Below, one piece after another: positions 33,961 through 46,129 of a stretch of 64,000 nucleotides of DNA. The translations under genes and the position numbers were made by a program. Origin of the DNA: Hippophae tibetana (taxonomy: Eukaryota; Streptophyta; Magnoliopsida; Rosales; Elaeagnaceae); NCBI GenBank assembly GCA_037013495.1, contig CM072812.1, positions 34,740,501 to 34,804,500 of the forward strand, written 5' to 3'. Numbering within the stretch: position 1 is the first letter of the stretch; every line of letters begins with the position of its first letter. The notes under the pieces are model-generated. The model did not search any database. It was not told where the DNA came from and saw only the letters and a list, made by a program, of their open reading frames with translations.

Positions 33961-36900
33961 TTTGATTATTTTTATGAACATAAAAGGCCATTTGATATGC
34001 AAGTCTTATAGCTACTTATAACACCTTTAAAGTCTATTGCTTACAATATCGACCAATCATATTTTGGTACTATAACAAACTAACTGATATTATACTAACT
34101 TATTTTATCATTTACATGTTAGTACACTATATATAGTCTTACCCATAAAACAAAAGGGTTTTACTACATTCATTGTAAGGAAAATTCAATGAGTTTTGAA
34201 TAGTGAATACTCTTGATCGATAAAGCACTTAAATTATTCTTGTATTCAAAGAAAGGAAGTTGTTAGTATTGTAAAATGGGTCGGATAGCTCGAACTTGAC
34301 ACATTCAACCCGCTCATCAAAGTTCATAACAAATTATGAGTTTTTCAAACCTAAAAGGTTAACTTATAGGTAAAAATACATACAATGTTTATAAATAAAG
34401 TTAATCAAATGGATAAAAAAAACACACAATTGGTATTAATTTTATTATAACATTATATTTAATTAATACGTGAAGTTAGTCTTAACACCCCTTCAAGTCT
34501 GACCCAACCCGCCCCTGAACAAGGAAACTACATAGTAAACTCACTTGAAGCAGTAATCCAACTAGCAATCCTCAAAAGCTGAGTATGATGGGCATTTTCG
34601 AGCTGTTATATTCATACATCAGATCCAGCCCTTTCTTTTTCAAATGAAGCATGTAAAATAATAATTGGGCCTTTAAAAGATAAAATGAGCCATTGCGTGG
34701 CTAACCGTGATGCTAGCGCGTAACAGTAAGAGCTTAATGCCTATTACAGATATAACTAACTTGCTACTGGATTAGGAGATTAATCGTGTGTAACCAATCA
34801 GTGACCAGATTTGGAGTGCTAGAGTTTTTTGTCCTATAGTGTTAAGTTCTACATTCATAATTATGGCTCGCTTACCTTGAAATCTTTAGACAAGATAAAA
34901 TTTTAGGGCCAGCGCAGACTCGTATAACTTGAAAATAGTTATTGAAAATTATTTTTAAATCATTATAAAAAATAATGAGTTGTTTGACCATTGTTTTAAA
35001 TAACTTTTCTAAAGAACAAAAAAGATAAAAATATATTTTTGCATAGTGTTTGGAAAAATTGTTTTTAAATGTGAAATCTTTTTATTTAATATGTTATATT
35101 ATGTTTTTTTTATAATTTTAAGTATTTATCAATAAATTAAAAATATTAAATAATATTCAGAATTAATAATTTATCAAAGTGATATTAAGTTAATACTTTA
35201 ATAAGAGGTATATATATATGTGTGTAATTGTTAAAAAATAATAAAAATGAAAAGTAAAAAAATGTTTGGTGCAGTGTCCAAAATTAAAAACATGAATGTG
35301 TGTAGCTTCAAATAAATGTATCGCTGCTTCCCAGAATTTTAATCTTAGATTCCAGCTGTGAAAGAGGGTGAAGATGTAAATTCGTACGTTCAGTATGAAG
35401 TACATTTAATATTTCTGACTTGAGAGGCTTGTATGTACGAAAAAATTCCTGTTGAGTTTTAACGGTGAACCATCATCATCCCGCAATACTTAGTATTTTT
35501 TTATTTAGAGTGAAGGTTTTGTATGTATGTATATAATTATATTAATAATTATAATTATTTTATATTAATTTTAGATAAATTTAAATAATAATTATTAATT
35601 ATTAGTCGATAGTAATTGTTTTATATTTTAATTATATATATTTTTAATATTTATTTAAAAATATATTTAATTTTAAAACTTAAATCTTAACATATTATTT
35701 TTTTTATTTTTTTAATTAATTTAAACAAATTTTTAAGTTAAATAAAAGATATAAAATTAAGAATAAATAAAATTTATATAATTATTTAAAATATTGTATG
35801 TTTTATTATTAAAATTATGTTTTTTTATGTAATCACGTGAATATAAAAAATAATATCAATATATTTTTTATTTAATACCTTATTAATTACTTATACAATT
35901 ATTTATAATTTTAATTATTTATTATTAAAATGTAAGCAATTAATAATTTTTTTATATAGGAAATTTGCTTCAGCATTTTTATACTTGAGTGATGATTTCC
36001 TAGTTTGTTTCGGTGGTAAATAAGTTGGAATAACTAATAGACATAATAGCATATGCGGTGGTACAAAAAGTTTCTTTGGGGGCTGAATATTAATTTTTTT
36101 TACTTCATGTTATAATGCAAAAAATATAAGTTTTAAGTTAAATATTTAATTATAATTTTTATTGAAAAGTATATAAATAAATAAATGATAAAATATAATA
36201 AAATTTATACATAAATATAATTAATTAATTACAATGTTAGAGTTCAAAAATAAAATAAACTTATTACAGCTTAAAATATAATATATAATTTAAGTATTTA
36301 AATTAAAAATATATTTTGTTTAATAATCTAAAATTGAAAAGTAAATAAAACTGATAAAGAAAAAACTAGTCGTGGCAACAAAAAAAAGTATCGAAAATTT
36401 CAGAAGATTTTAAATAAACAAAAAAGATTATTGAAATAAAATGTCAAATAATATAATTATGTATAATATTGGAATTGAAAGAGAAAAATATCATGAAAAC
36501 TTTTTATCTAATAAAACAAAGTAAGTGGATTTTTAAAGTTATAGATTATAGATTGACAAAAGTTACTTATTTTAATTAATTTTTAGTTTTATAATATTAT
36601 AAGTAAAGATTTGAGAAATATATGATATGATATATATAATTATGAATAAAATATTTGTATTTAAAACTAAAGAATGAAAAAATATTTTATATTACATATT
36701 ATATACCATATTAATAATATCTTTGATTTAATTTTAAATTATTATATTTTTATTTTATTATAAAAATGAATACTTACATGAACTATTATACATAATTGAT
36801 TATATCATATTCCATGTATGTATAAACTCTTAAAAGATATGCATATTTTTTATTTCAGTTTGATTTGTTATGTATAATTAATAATCAAAATAACTGAAAA

Positions 36901-37259
36901 AATAAATAAAACTGTATAAAAATAACTTCAATTTTATTAATAAAACATATAATAACTCAACAACGCACACAATTTTTTTTTTAAATCTATTTAACTATGT
37001 TTTTTTTTAAATCTATTTAACTATGTTTTTTTTTTCAAATAATTCAACAATAATTATAGCACGTGTATGTATCCCCACAAAGCTAGTCGATTAGAATTAA
37101 CCATCGAAATTTCATGGTAGCAAAAAAAATTCAAAATTTTAAATAGGGAATTAAAATCTCACCAAATACATAACTAGGGTCTAGGAATCGTCAAATATTT
37201 TTCCCAACAAAAACAACAATGAAGAAGATAGTTGGCTAAAGATTAAAGCCTGGATGACA
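33961..37259. other. Intergenic DNA with an LTR-like segment and AT-rich desert
   Basis: Near 34010-34260 a segment with TATATATAG (34130) and a C/A-rich downstream part could be an old LTR. Around 34640-34920 the sequence is of ordinary composition without a frame. From 35400 to 37200 it is extremely AT-rich. No gene was found. Confidence 0.45.
36973..37035 (+). repeat. 26-bp tandem repeat
   Basis: T-run plus AAATCTATTTAACTATG occurs at 36983 and again at 37009, followed by another T-run. Confidence 0.85.
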
Positions 37260-37265
37260 TTTACA

Positions 37266-37277
37266 TTGACATTGACC
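37266..37277 (+). promoter_or_regulatory. Paired W-box cores upstream of the NHL13-like gene
   Basis: TTGAC at 37266-37270 and TTGACC at 37272-37277 lie about 305 bases before the start codon. W-boxes bind WRKY factors and are common in promoters of defence-related genes. Function here is inferred from motif and gene type only. Confidence 0.4.
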
Positions 37278-37579
37278 ATGTAAAACCTTCAAAAATAGAA
37301 TGTTTTAATATTTAGAAAACAAGAGCTGTAAAACAGTAAATTCAATTTTTCATTACCTACCTACTCACAAAATATTCCAACGACATGCGTTGTCACAAAA
37401 CCACCAAAACCTGTGAGTTGTAACTTCCTCCATCCATCTCTACCTCTCCATCACCCTCTCAACCTTCTTCCCCACAATGCAGATCCTTTTTTCTTTATTC
37501 TTAATTTTACTACCACCCTTTTTAATCAAATACACAATACAATATTCTCCCTACACTTGCTCCTCCTCCTTCTCGTCCC

Positions 37580-38332
37580 ATGGAGGGGTGGGACCCCCCT
37601 TCTGCTAGTGATGACAATGTCAACAACGATGACATCGACCCTCCCCTCTCTTTGCTTTCTCTTCCTCCTGCCCACCAAGTAACCGAAACCTATGTAATCC
37701 AAATTCCTAAGGATCAAATTTACCGAGTACCACCTCCTGAGCATGCATTAATGCTAGAGCGCCTCCAAAACCCTAACCCCAAAGAGAGGAAGAACCGTTT
37801 CACTTGCTTGATGTACTTTTGCTTGTTTTTATTTTCAATTGGTCTCATAGTTGGGTTCTCCTATTTGATCATGTACTTTTCCATGAAACCTTCAGAACCC
37901 ATATTTTCAATAATTCAACTTATTGTGAAGAACCCTAAATCATTTGAGGTTTCATTTGATATAAAAAACCCAAATAAGAAACAAAGTGTTGAATATGGTG
38001 AGACTGATGAGGTGAATTTGTTGTACGAAGATGAAGGATTTGCAAAGGGAAAATTTTCCGAGTTGAGTCAAACGGAAAAGGAGTCAAGTAAGGTGAGTAT
38101 AAAATTTGCACGAAAAAACCAAAAGTTGCCTTTAAAAATGGAGAAGAGTTTGAAAGAAACAAAGACTAAAGTGAGTGTCTTTTTGAATGTAGAAATGAAT
38201 GTTCCTGTGAAGTTTAAATATGGATCTCTTTGGTGGACATATAAGATGGATGTTGATTGTAGGGTTAATGTGAGTACATTGGGGAAAGGTTCAAAGGTTG
38301 TTTCCCAGGATTGTAAGAGTAATTTCAAGTGA
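37580..38332 (+). CDS. NHL13: NDR1/HIN1-like LEA_2 protein, NHL13 type
   Basis: An intronless frame of 250 residues. The start ATG follows a CT-rich leader. The N-terminal part holds the motif YVIQIPKDQIYRVPPPEHA (about residues 38-55), which I recognise from the NHL13 branch of the NDR1/HIN1-like family. A basic patch (KERKNR) comes before one membrane anchor (about residues 75-100, LMYFCLFLFSIGLIVGFSYL). The LEA_2 domain follows, from about residue 105 to the end, with FDIKNPNKK and the C-terminal CRVNVSTLGKGSKVVSQDC. Family members sit in the plasma membrane or at the cell wall interface, and several act in defence signalling. The frame is intact. The family call is firm; the subgroup is from motif memory only. 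Confidence 0.88.
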   Translation: MEGWDPPSASDDNVNNDDIDPPLSLLSLPPAHQVTETYVIQIPKDQIYRVPPPEHALMLERLQNPNPKERKNRFTCLMYFCLFLFSIGLIVGFSYLIMYFSMKPSEPIFSIIQLIVKNPKSFEVSFDIKNPNKKQSVEYGETDEVNLLYEDEGFAKGKFSELSQTEKESSKVSIKFARKNQKLPLKMEKSLKETKTKVSVFLNVEMNVPVKFKYGSLWWTYKMDVDCRVNVSTLGKGSKVVSQDCKSNFK

Positions 38333-39734
38333 TTATAATTTATCTAGGATCTTGATTCAAATAACATCCATAAAACTTGTAAAAACAAAAATAACGTCTT
38401 AATAACATTTAACGGATTTAATTGATTCAATTTTAATATTAAATATGTCAAACTCGTAAGAGTTTAATTCTAACGATTTCGATTGGTTTTCTCTTTTAAT
38501 AAAAATGCATAAGTGTATGTTATTTTTGTATTTATAAATTTTAAGGATTTATAAAATTATTTTCTCAAATTATATTTTGATGTAGTGATTTTAGGTTGTT
38601 CATGCCCTATGAAAAGGTGCATTCTAACTTTTATGCCAATATATGAAGCTTTTTTTTTTCTATCACCATTGCTTCCCCCTTTTAGACACCAATACTGTTC
38701 TATTTATTTTACCATTAGGTCTCTATTTTTTAATGTTAACTCCTTTAAATTTTGGGGTGGCGCGGTGGTTGATTGTTGGGTAGAGAAATGATATGAACAC
38801 TCATTTATGTATTCCCTCATGCACTCTTCTATATGTTTGTATGACTTGTGTCATTATAAATTTCATAATATGTATTTTTTTATTTTAAAAGAAGCATAAC
38901 TTTAGAACTAAAGTACATATGTAATGAAATAGACATGTAAGTAGGTGAAAGAATGCATAAAGGAGTGTCTTTTAGCACATTTCTCGTGTTGTGTATCTTT
39001 CATTTTGTGGTCTGAACATAAAATTGCTAAATGAAAGATAGGAAGCTCGTAAAACAGAGATCCATATTACTGTTAGTTTTAAATATTTAATATAATTAAC
39101 TAAATTTTGAATTCAAATAACCTTATATATTATTAATAATTGATGAACATAGATAAAATATCACTTTCATTCCATAAATTCATACATTTTTAACTACTTT
39201 CATTCATGTTACAATTACACGTAAAAAAAATGCTAAAGAGAATAGGACTCCTAAAGTTTAACATGTTTAATTTGAACTCAAGGGGTGGGAAAGTCACGTT
39301 AGGAATTTGGCTTGCAAGTATGAAACATGTAATATCATTTATATTTATTGTTCTTGGAGTACGTTATTAGTTATTTTAAGCCAAATCAAATTCAATATAA
39401 AAAAAAATACACAATAACAAGTAGAAAGAAAAAGTAATCAAATTAGGGAGTAGAATATTACAAGATTAATGAATAATTGCTGTCTATAGAAGATTTCTTG
39501 GTCTTTCCATTTTCTTTCTTTCTTTTCTTTTTTGTGTGCTCTTTCTTGTATCGGAGTTGCTATTTTCATAGCAATAATGATTATTGCTTTTTACGTATTA
39601 AAACACATACATATTATACTTAATCTATAAATTGATCACAAAATGATATGTCATTTGTATATAGAGTGCACACATCATAAGTTACCATAGTAGAAGCAAA
39701 CTTAGAAAAAAAAAATTATCTGCACTTCATCTAA
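38333..39734. other. Intergenic DNA downstream of the NHL13-like gene
   Basis: This holds the 3' flank of the gene, then AT-rich sequence with no element recognised. Small frames near 38585-38790 look like chance. Confidence 0.5.
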
Positions 39735-40012
39735 ACAGAGAGAGACAGTGGCGGTGGAGATTAGCAAACCAGGCTCTGGAGCAATCACGTTTCTTAATGT
39801 TCTGTGACCTCGAACGTCGTATTCAATATCGCAGTTCCATAAGCTCTGTTGCCGCTATCCACTCTCTCGATCTCTTCGAGTTCTCTGCTCAACATCGGTC
39901 CATCTCCTTTATTCTCACCAACATCTGGTGGCAAACATTAGACTAGGGGTAAATGAAGCATTGGCGGCGTGAAAGCTCACAATTTGAAGTCAACAGCCAC
40001 TGCCACTGGTAT
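39735..40012 (+). pseudogene. Exon-like fragment of unknown gene
   Basis: A GC-richer block has one frame open for about 68 codons (RWRLANQALEQSRFLMFCDL near 39750-39815, then AAIHSLDLFEFSAQHRS) up to TAG 39943. After two nearby stops the same frame continues as MKHWRRESSQFEVNSHCHW to a GT at 40013. It may be a decayed first exon or a captured exon. I do not recognise the protein. Confidence 0.35.
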
Positions 40013-40439
40013 CTCCTTTTTCTACTGTACGTTAGTCTTTATTTACTGCAAATAGGATTAGGCCGCCAACAGACGTGCAAATATTTTTGTGATTAGGGTT
40101 CTGTTTTCACAGTAACAAACCCTAATATCATTAAATAGAACTATTTGAAGTCTTGTAGATTTGTTGAGACCCAATGTTATTCTGCATGCACAAAAATAAC
40201 CCCTGAAAACCTATCGCAAGCTATTGGTGACATCTCCACACACATTATTGAATCATGTAAGACACGTTGCCATTTCAATGGAAAAATCCATAAAGACATA
40301 ATCAACTAGGCCTCAAGTGCAAACCCACCCATAACAAGTTTACCAACCTAAAGTAACCACTGTCGCTAATGAGACCCCACACTTCATAGTCTCTTCTTCT
40401 CTCGCTTGCCCATTAATTCAACTATTATAAATCTTTTAC

Positions 40440-43173
40440 CAATAGCTCTGCACCAACAGTTCTCACTAGAACTATTATGCCTACAATTACTAGCACAGTC
40501 ATAGCTCTTGATATAGATATCTTGTCCTCCAATGCTGAATCAATTAATTTACAATTATCTCAACCCTACGAACCAACTTATGTCTTTGAAACGAGAAATA
40601 TGCATGTAGCTATTACTCATATCTTCGTTGACGCAATAACTTCAACTACTACTACCCGACCTATATATGACTCCACTTCTAGTATAGAGATTACCTCTCA
40701 TGCTTCTTCCACGTGCTATGCATCCTCTCATCTTACCAAGTTTGACCTTATCCGCTCTCACTATTCCACCACCATCCTATGACTTGGCAGCTGATCTTAG
40801 TGCACGTATGTAAAACATGAAACATAATCAACATAAAGATGCCGAAAATAAAAGCTAGAAATATATGAGTAGAAAAATTCGATGGGCCAAATCAATTAGC
40901 CTTCTCTACCTATGAGAAACACACCCTCTATAAAGGCCTCAAACAATAACTCATCATAATAGTTTTTTACTAGAATTATAGGGGTATTTCCGATAGGGAT
41001 ACCCAGTCTACTCTATGGAACCTCTGTAAAAAGGAACAGGTTAACTTTTTATGTATAACAGAGCCTATCTTAGATCTCAACTCTATGGATGATAGCTTTT
41101 GGTGAATCTTAGTTATACATTTACTGGCGATAACTTCACATCAATAAGTAAGCTTTGGCTTTTCTCTACCCTTGTAACGGTAAATGATACTTTTGTTGCT
41201 CACTACAAATGTCACAATACTAAAGGGGTTTTTTTATAAACATTACATAGGTGGACTCTCCCGCATTCAATCTTGCTTAGACCGAATATTATGTTTCGAG
41301 TCCTTCCTTGATTTTTGGTCCATGATTTCTTATTGCACTTTCCCATGACATCACTTTGATCACCACCTACTTCTATTAATGACATCTAAAAATAGGCCTG
41401 GTGGATCAAGACCATTTCAATTTCATGATTTATGGTTGAGCATCCTATTTGCCTTGACTTAGTATGTACCACATGGTCGAATCCCCTTCGAGATAGTCCT
41501 ATAGTGATTGTTATTGGTAAAATCAAGACTCTTAAGTTAGCTCTCAAGGCTTGCAATAGAGAGGTATTTGGAAATTTAGATTGTAACATTGAAGTAGCCT
41601 CGGTGACCCTTGCTAACATATAAAAATAATATGATGAAGATTCCTTCTTTGAAGAACTTCTCCAATTGGAATCTAATGCACATGCTAACTTTGATAGATT
41701 ATTGCATCAACATGTTACATTTTTAAGGAAAAAGATCAGACTAAAGTGGCTAAAGGTTAGCAATAGAAACACTACATTTTTTCACTCACTTCTTCGATGA
41801 AACTCACTTAAAAATCAATGAAGAGATCACATAGAAAAAAAATTATATCTAATCATATTTTGGGATACTATGAGTAGCTTTTCTCGACCCAAGTTGTGAT
41901 ACTCTAAACTATACTCTAATGGAGTCAATTGTACCCATCTTGGTTACTTTTGCGAACAATGGAAATTTATGAAACATACCATTATTAGAGGACATATGTG
42001 CCACGCTATTAGACATAGACCCCCTGAGTGCTCATAGGTCAAACGATTTTATAGGTATATTCTTTCAATAGTGTTGGGAAATTATTCGTATAGATGTAAT
42101 AAGGAGAATTCAATACTATTCTAGAACACGTGAAATGCATCCGAGGCTGAACTCAAAATTTCTAATTCTTATACCCAAACATCCCATATTCAAGCAATAT
42201 TGACCAATCTTTATAGGAAACTTTGAATTCAAGTTTATCACAAAGATCATCACCGAATGTTTGGGAGACATATGTTCTCATATTTTGTCCCAAAATTAGT
42301 TTGGATTCATTTTGGTTCAAAATATTAGAGATTGTGTTGTTGGTGCTTTTGAATGTTATAATGAAATGAAACTCCCCAATCAAGGGGATAATGTTGCTCT
42401 CGAAATTGATATTCATGAGACTTTTGATACCATGCATTGGGACATCATCCAAAAAGTGATGCAATGCTTTGGATTCGAGATCTTTTTGCATTAGTAGAAT
42501 CTCAATCATAGTTAATGATTCATCAAGTGGTTATTTCTCTTATTCTAAAGGCATCAGGTAGGAAGACCCTCTATCTCCACTATTTTTTATATTACCAAAG
42601 ATTTTTTAAGCAAATACCCTAGGTCATTAGTTGACAACGTTCACTTTATTCCAATTACTTTGCCCAAGATCATCAAACATCTAGATTTTATCTGTGGTTT
42701 TTCATTTGCATGGGTGACTTCTAGGTCAATTGGTCAATTTGGATAAATATTTCATTTAGTTTGGTAAAGGTGTACCACAAAATAATATTTCATCACTTTG
42801 TAAAAAAATTGGGATGCATAATGGGGGAACCTCTTAATCTTACTTAGGTGACACCTTATTTCAGGGGGCTTCAAGGATTAAGAGATAAAATTCCTACAAA
42901 ATAGAAGTGTGGCAAGGACCTACCCTCTCTTTGACACTGGACAGATGTTTGATATCTTTGAACATTCAGAGTATATTTTTTCACTCATTTTAGATATATA
43001 AATGGTTGAAGGTAGTCTTAGATTATCTGACAAAAGTCATTTGAAAATTCTTTATGTTGGGAAAGATGAATAAACATAAACTAGTCTAGGTTTCTTGGAA
43101 TGATTGTTTTTGCCCACTTAAGGACTAGGCTTTGGCTTACAGGACCTCAATTTATTAAATGAGACCATGTTAA
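40440..43173 (+). pseudogene. L1-type LINE remnant (endonuclease and reverse transcriptase)
   Basis: This is a decayed non-LTR retrotransposon. From about 40970: the endonuclease start (NYRGISDRDTQSTLWNLCKK), its later part (HYIGGLSRIQSCLDRILCF, 41245-41300; SKNRPGGSRPFQFHDLWL, 41385-41440), a linker (LDLVCTTWSNPLRDSP; REVFGNLDCNIEVASV, 41558-41605), RT (IRDCVVGAFECYNEMKLP, 42324-42378; ALEIDIHETFDTMHWDII, 42390-42443), and the C-terminal zinc-binding-like WNDCFCPLKD (43098-43130). Stops interrupt all parts. It ends where the CACTA terminal repeat starts at 43174. Sequence from 40440 to 40960 may be ORF1 remnants and is less sure. Confidence 0.75.
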
Positions 43174-43720
43174 CACTACTACAAAAATAGGCATTAAAGT
43201 CGGTTAAAAACCGACTTAAAATGTAAAGTTGGTTTATCGCGTGAACCGACTTTACCTGTACATTTTATGATTTTTTTTATTTTTATTCTCATTTTTCATA
43301 TTATTCAATATATATATAGCATAAAAAAATTAAAATATAAATAATAATACAAATAATTAAAAATTTAAATATATTTAATCACTTGATAATTAAATTTATT
43401 ACAAAAACAAATAATGTATATACAATACATATAGTTAACTTAAATTACAAATAAAATAATGTCATCAAAGTGTAATTGGATGCGAGTAAGCTTGGTTGAC
43501 TTAGAATCTTGATTGGCCTTCACAAGCATTATGACAAGAAAACTAGACAAAAAACAGTTGATCCATATAACAATTCATATTCCACTACATACATGAGCAC
43601 GTAAACATCCATCAAACAAGCAGTCTAAACTTCAGAGACATACGAATGAAGAAATTAAATCATTATAAATATTACCATCAAAAAGAGATTACCATGTATA
43701 GCGACATCTGAGTGATATAA

Positions 43721-44024
43721 CCTTTCGACGAACTCATAATCATTTGTCTATAAATATGAAGTTATCTGGAATGTCTACTAGTATTTTTTTAATGCTATAA
43801 TGAACTCTAAGTATGAAATCAAGTGTAACTTCGATTTCTTACTTGGCTTGTGTGAGTTTTGGTGCCCTTAAACATATGGAACACGTTAATGGGCACCAAA
43901 ACTCATACAATCCAAGAAACAAATTGGAGTTACATACACCTGATTTCATATGTAGCAGAGATTCCAGATAACTTCATATTTATAAACAAATGATTAATAA
44001 AGTGCTAATATGAGTTTGTAAGGA
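43721..44024. repeat. Strong imperfect hairpin inside the CACTA element
   Basis: The left arm (43721-43867) and right arm (43891-44024) are reverse complements over more than 100 bases, with a loop of 23 bases. Examples: TATGAAGTTATCTGGAAT (43756-43773) pairs with ATTCCAGATAACTTCATA (43961-43978), and GAGTTTTGGTGCCC (43854-43867) pairs with GGGCACCAAAACTC (43891-43904). Gaps and mismatches occur in both arms. A transcript would fold into a long hairpin, a possible source of small RNA. Confidence 0.8.
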
Positions 44025-44199
44025 AAGTAGGAAAGAGAGATGAGATGTAGTTTGGGCCAAAAATAGGTCCATAAAACAATGCATTCCCCTAAATACATGA
44101 GAATATCATCATGCATCAAACAAGTGATTTTAGACACAAGAATAGATAGAGAAATTAAATCATTAAAAAATTTACTGTTATGTTGTCATATGCTATTCA

Positions 44200-45078
44200 A
44201 GATCATCAGAATCTTCTCCTGATTCTTGTTGTGATGATATAATTTGAACCATGTGTTCTGCCCATTCCTCTCGTAAATCATCAAAAATTTGTTGGTTGTA
44301 GCCCGTCTTGTTCCAACCAAAGAACTACATGTATTTAAAATCAAAATAAGTATGTAATTTCATTTATTTACAAAAACAAACTCAAATATGTTAAAAACTT
44401 TTATGTATATGGGTAAAAGATATTACTATATCATCAATTGGAATTTTGATATTTGTGATGATTTTGCTCATAAACTTCATGACATAATAACCACACATGA
44501 CTCCATTATTTTGTTGTGGAACCTACAAAAAACAAGTGTACATAATTTTTCATATTTGAACATCTTTATTATTCAATTGTAAAATTAATAAAATTATTAA
44601 TATTGGCTTGTACATACCATAACTTTTGTCCATATAAGCTTATGAGATTTTTTAAGGGCAATGCCCTTAAACTTGTTCCACAACTTAAATGCCCTATCAA
44701 GGTTTAAAACGGTTAGTTTTTATTAAATATTATAAAAAATAAAAGAAGAAACTAATATGTAGCTATAACTCTTACATTTCAACAACTGCTTTTATATCTT
44801 TACTCAGTTTTATGGAAGCTAAGTCACAGTACTAAGCATGATTATTGAACAGATCAATGATTAAAAACATCCAATGATCTTGGCCTTGTTCAAACCTTAA
44901 TGGCCAAGGGATTATCAACTTTTGATTTCTATTAAGCGTTAATGCCCTATCACATAATTGTTTAGCTCTGATGCTAAAATCCTTCTCTTGATATTGATTG
45001 ACATATGAAGAATCATAGAACATTGCTAAATGTGATGAGTGATTATGTTAAAGTCGATAATAGCACGCCCTATATAAA

Positions 45079-45117
<39 letters not shown>

Positions 45118-45530
45118 GATAATATAAATATAATTATATATGTTCTACATAAATAAAATAAAAATAAATAGATTGAGGACTCACCTTGTCCACACTTGAA
45201 TTATACTTAAATCGATCATTTGATATTCAAATAGTTGCAATAAGCACTCGATCGATATATAAGTTTGGTTGAGGTCTACACCAGAAATTTCTATAGGAAG
45301 TGGCACAGTTCATCCATCATTTATGCTAGATGTACTCCCAACAATAGTCATCAAAGTGCCAAGATTTCTGCTGAAGTTTAACGCATAATTATGACTATAC
45401 TTTTTCCAAGGCTTCTTCTTGAATGACTTGGTGCGCGATGATTGACCACTAGACATAGATTTAGCATGAGATACTTGCTTCGTATCTCTTAAATGTTCCG
45501 TATTTAAGAGTTCTGGTATAATACCCTAAA
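44200..45530 (-). pseudogene. ULP1/C48-peptidase-like part of the CACTA gene
   Basis: Reading leftwards in exon-like blocks: SGQSSRTKSFKKKPWKKYSH (about 45465-45405) and a continuation to about 45180 with one stop; then LIIPWPLRFEQGQDHWMFLI (44918-44860), in which HW matches the catalytic His block of ULP1-type cysteine peptidases; then GVMCGYYVMKFMSKIITNI (about 44508-44452), in which Cys is the expected nucleophile. The block order and introns match C48-peptidase genes found in plant CACTA elements. ULP1-type enzymes cleave SUMO, but the role in transposons is not settled. Stops suggest it is no longer functional. Confidence 0.65.
45080..45113. repeat. (AT)n microsatellite
   Basis: About 16 AT repeats in an intron-like part of the CACTA gene. 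Confidence 0.9.
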
Positions 45531-45599
45531 AAAAGTATTATATATGTATTTTTTAGTAACAATATAAGATATAATAAAATAATAGTAGTAAACAAGTGT

Positions 45600-45880
45600 T
45601 TTCTTTTAAGTTAAAAAATAGTACCACGTCAAAATTTAGAACAACTTGAATCGACGGCCAAGCCACATACTATCCAACCGCCTCTTGGACTGTGGTAGCA
45701 TCAGAAGACATGGGTAGTGGAAAATCATGAAACAATGATCGATCAATTACTATACGCTAATGATTAGAAAAATATTAATTATGAATCATCCAATCATCAC
45801 TCAATTGTTGTACCATTCCAATAGCAACAAAGTCCATTGACGAAGGATGTTTCAACAAATATTTCATAATCTGTAAAAAA
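45600..45880 (-). pseudogene. Conserved domain between transposase-like and peptidase-like parts
   Basis: The blocks IMKYLLKHPSSMDFVAIGMV (about 45870-45810) and SSDATTVQEAVG, a stop, then YVAWPSIQVVLNFDV (about 45708-45628) end at a GT donor. The EAVG-YVAWP pattern is familiar from plant CACTA genes, where it precedes the C48 part. Confidence 0.55.
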
Positions 45881-46129
45881 TTTAAGTGTTATATATAAAA
45901 AATAAAACATATAATAAGAATTTAAAAATAATAGATTATATACACCATAAATTAAAATCTTACCACATATGATTCATCAAATAGAAGAGGAATCCCATGT
46001 GGGGTAGCTATTGGATGTACATTCTCACCAAAACGTTCATCGTGGTTTGATTAATGGTAAGAATGTGCAGATTGCATTGGAGAAAATAAACCACTACTTG
46101 ATTGCATATGCATTCCTGGAATATAGTGA

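Noticed and set aside
34280..34520. MITE with GGGTCGG and GACCCAACCCGCCC ends
   Set aside because: The two GC-rich ends look loosely complementary, but no continuous inverted repeat or target duplication could be found.
37413..37682. Open frame overlapping the start of the NHL13-like gene
   Set aside because: It is a Leu/Ser/Pro-rich reading of the CT-rich leader in another frame. The overlapping LEA_2 frame is clearly the real gene.
45080..45113. Regular repeat arrays as CRISPR
   Set aside because: All short arrays in the window are simple AT runs or degenerate repeats without spacers, and the genome is plant-like.
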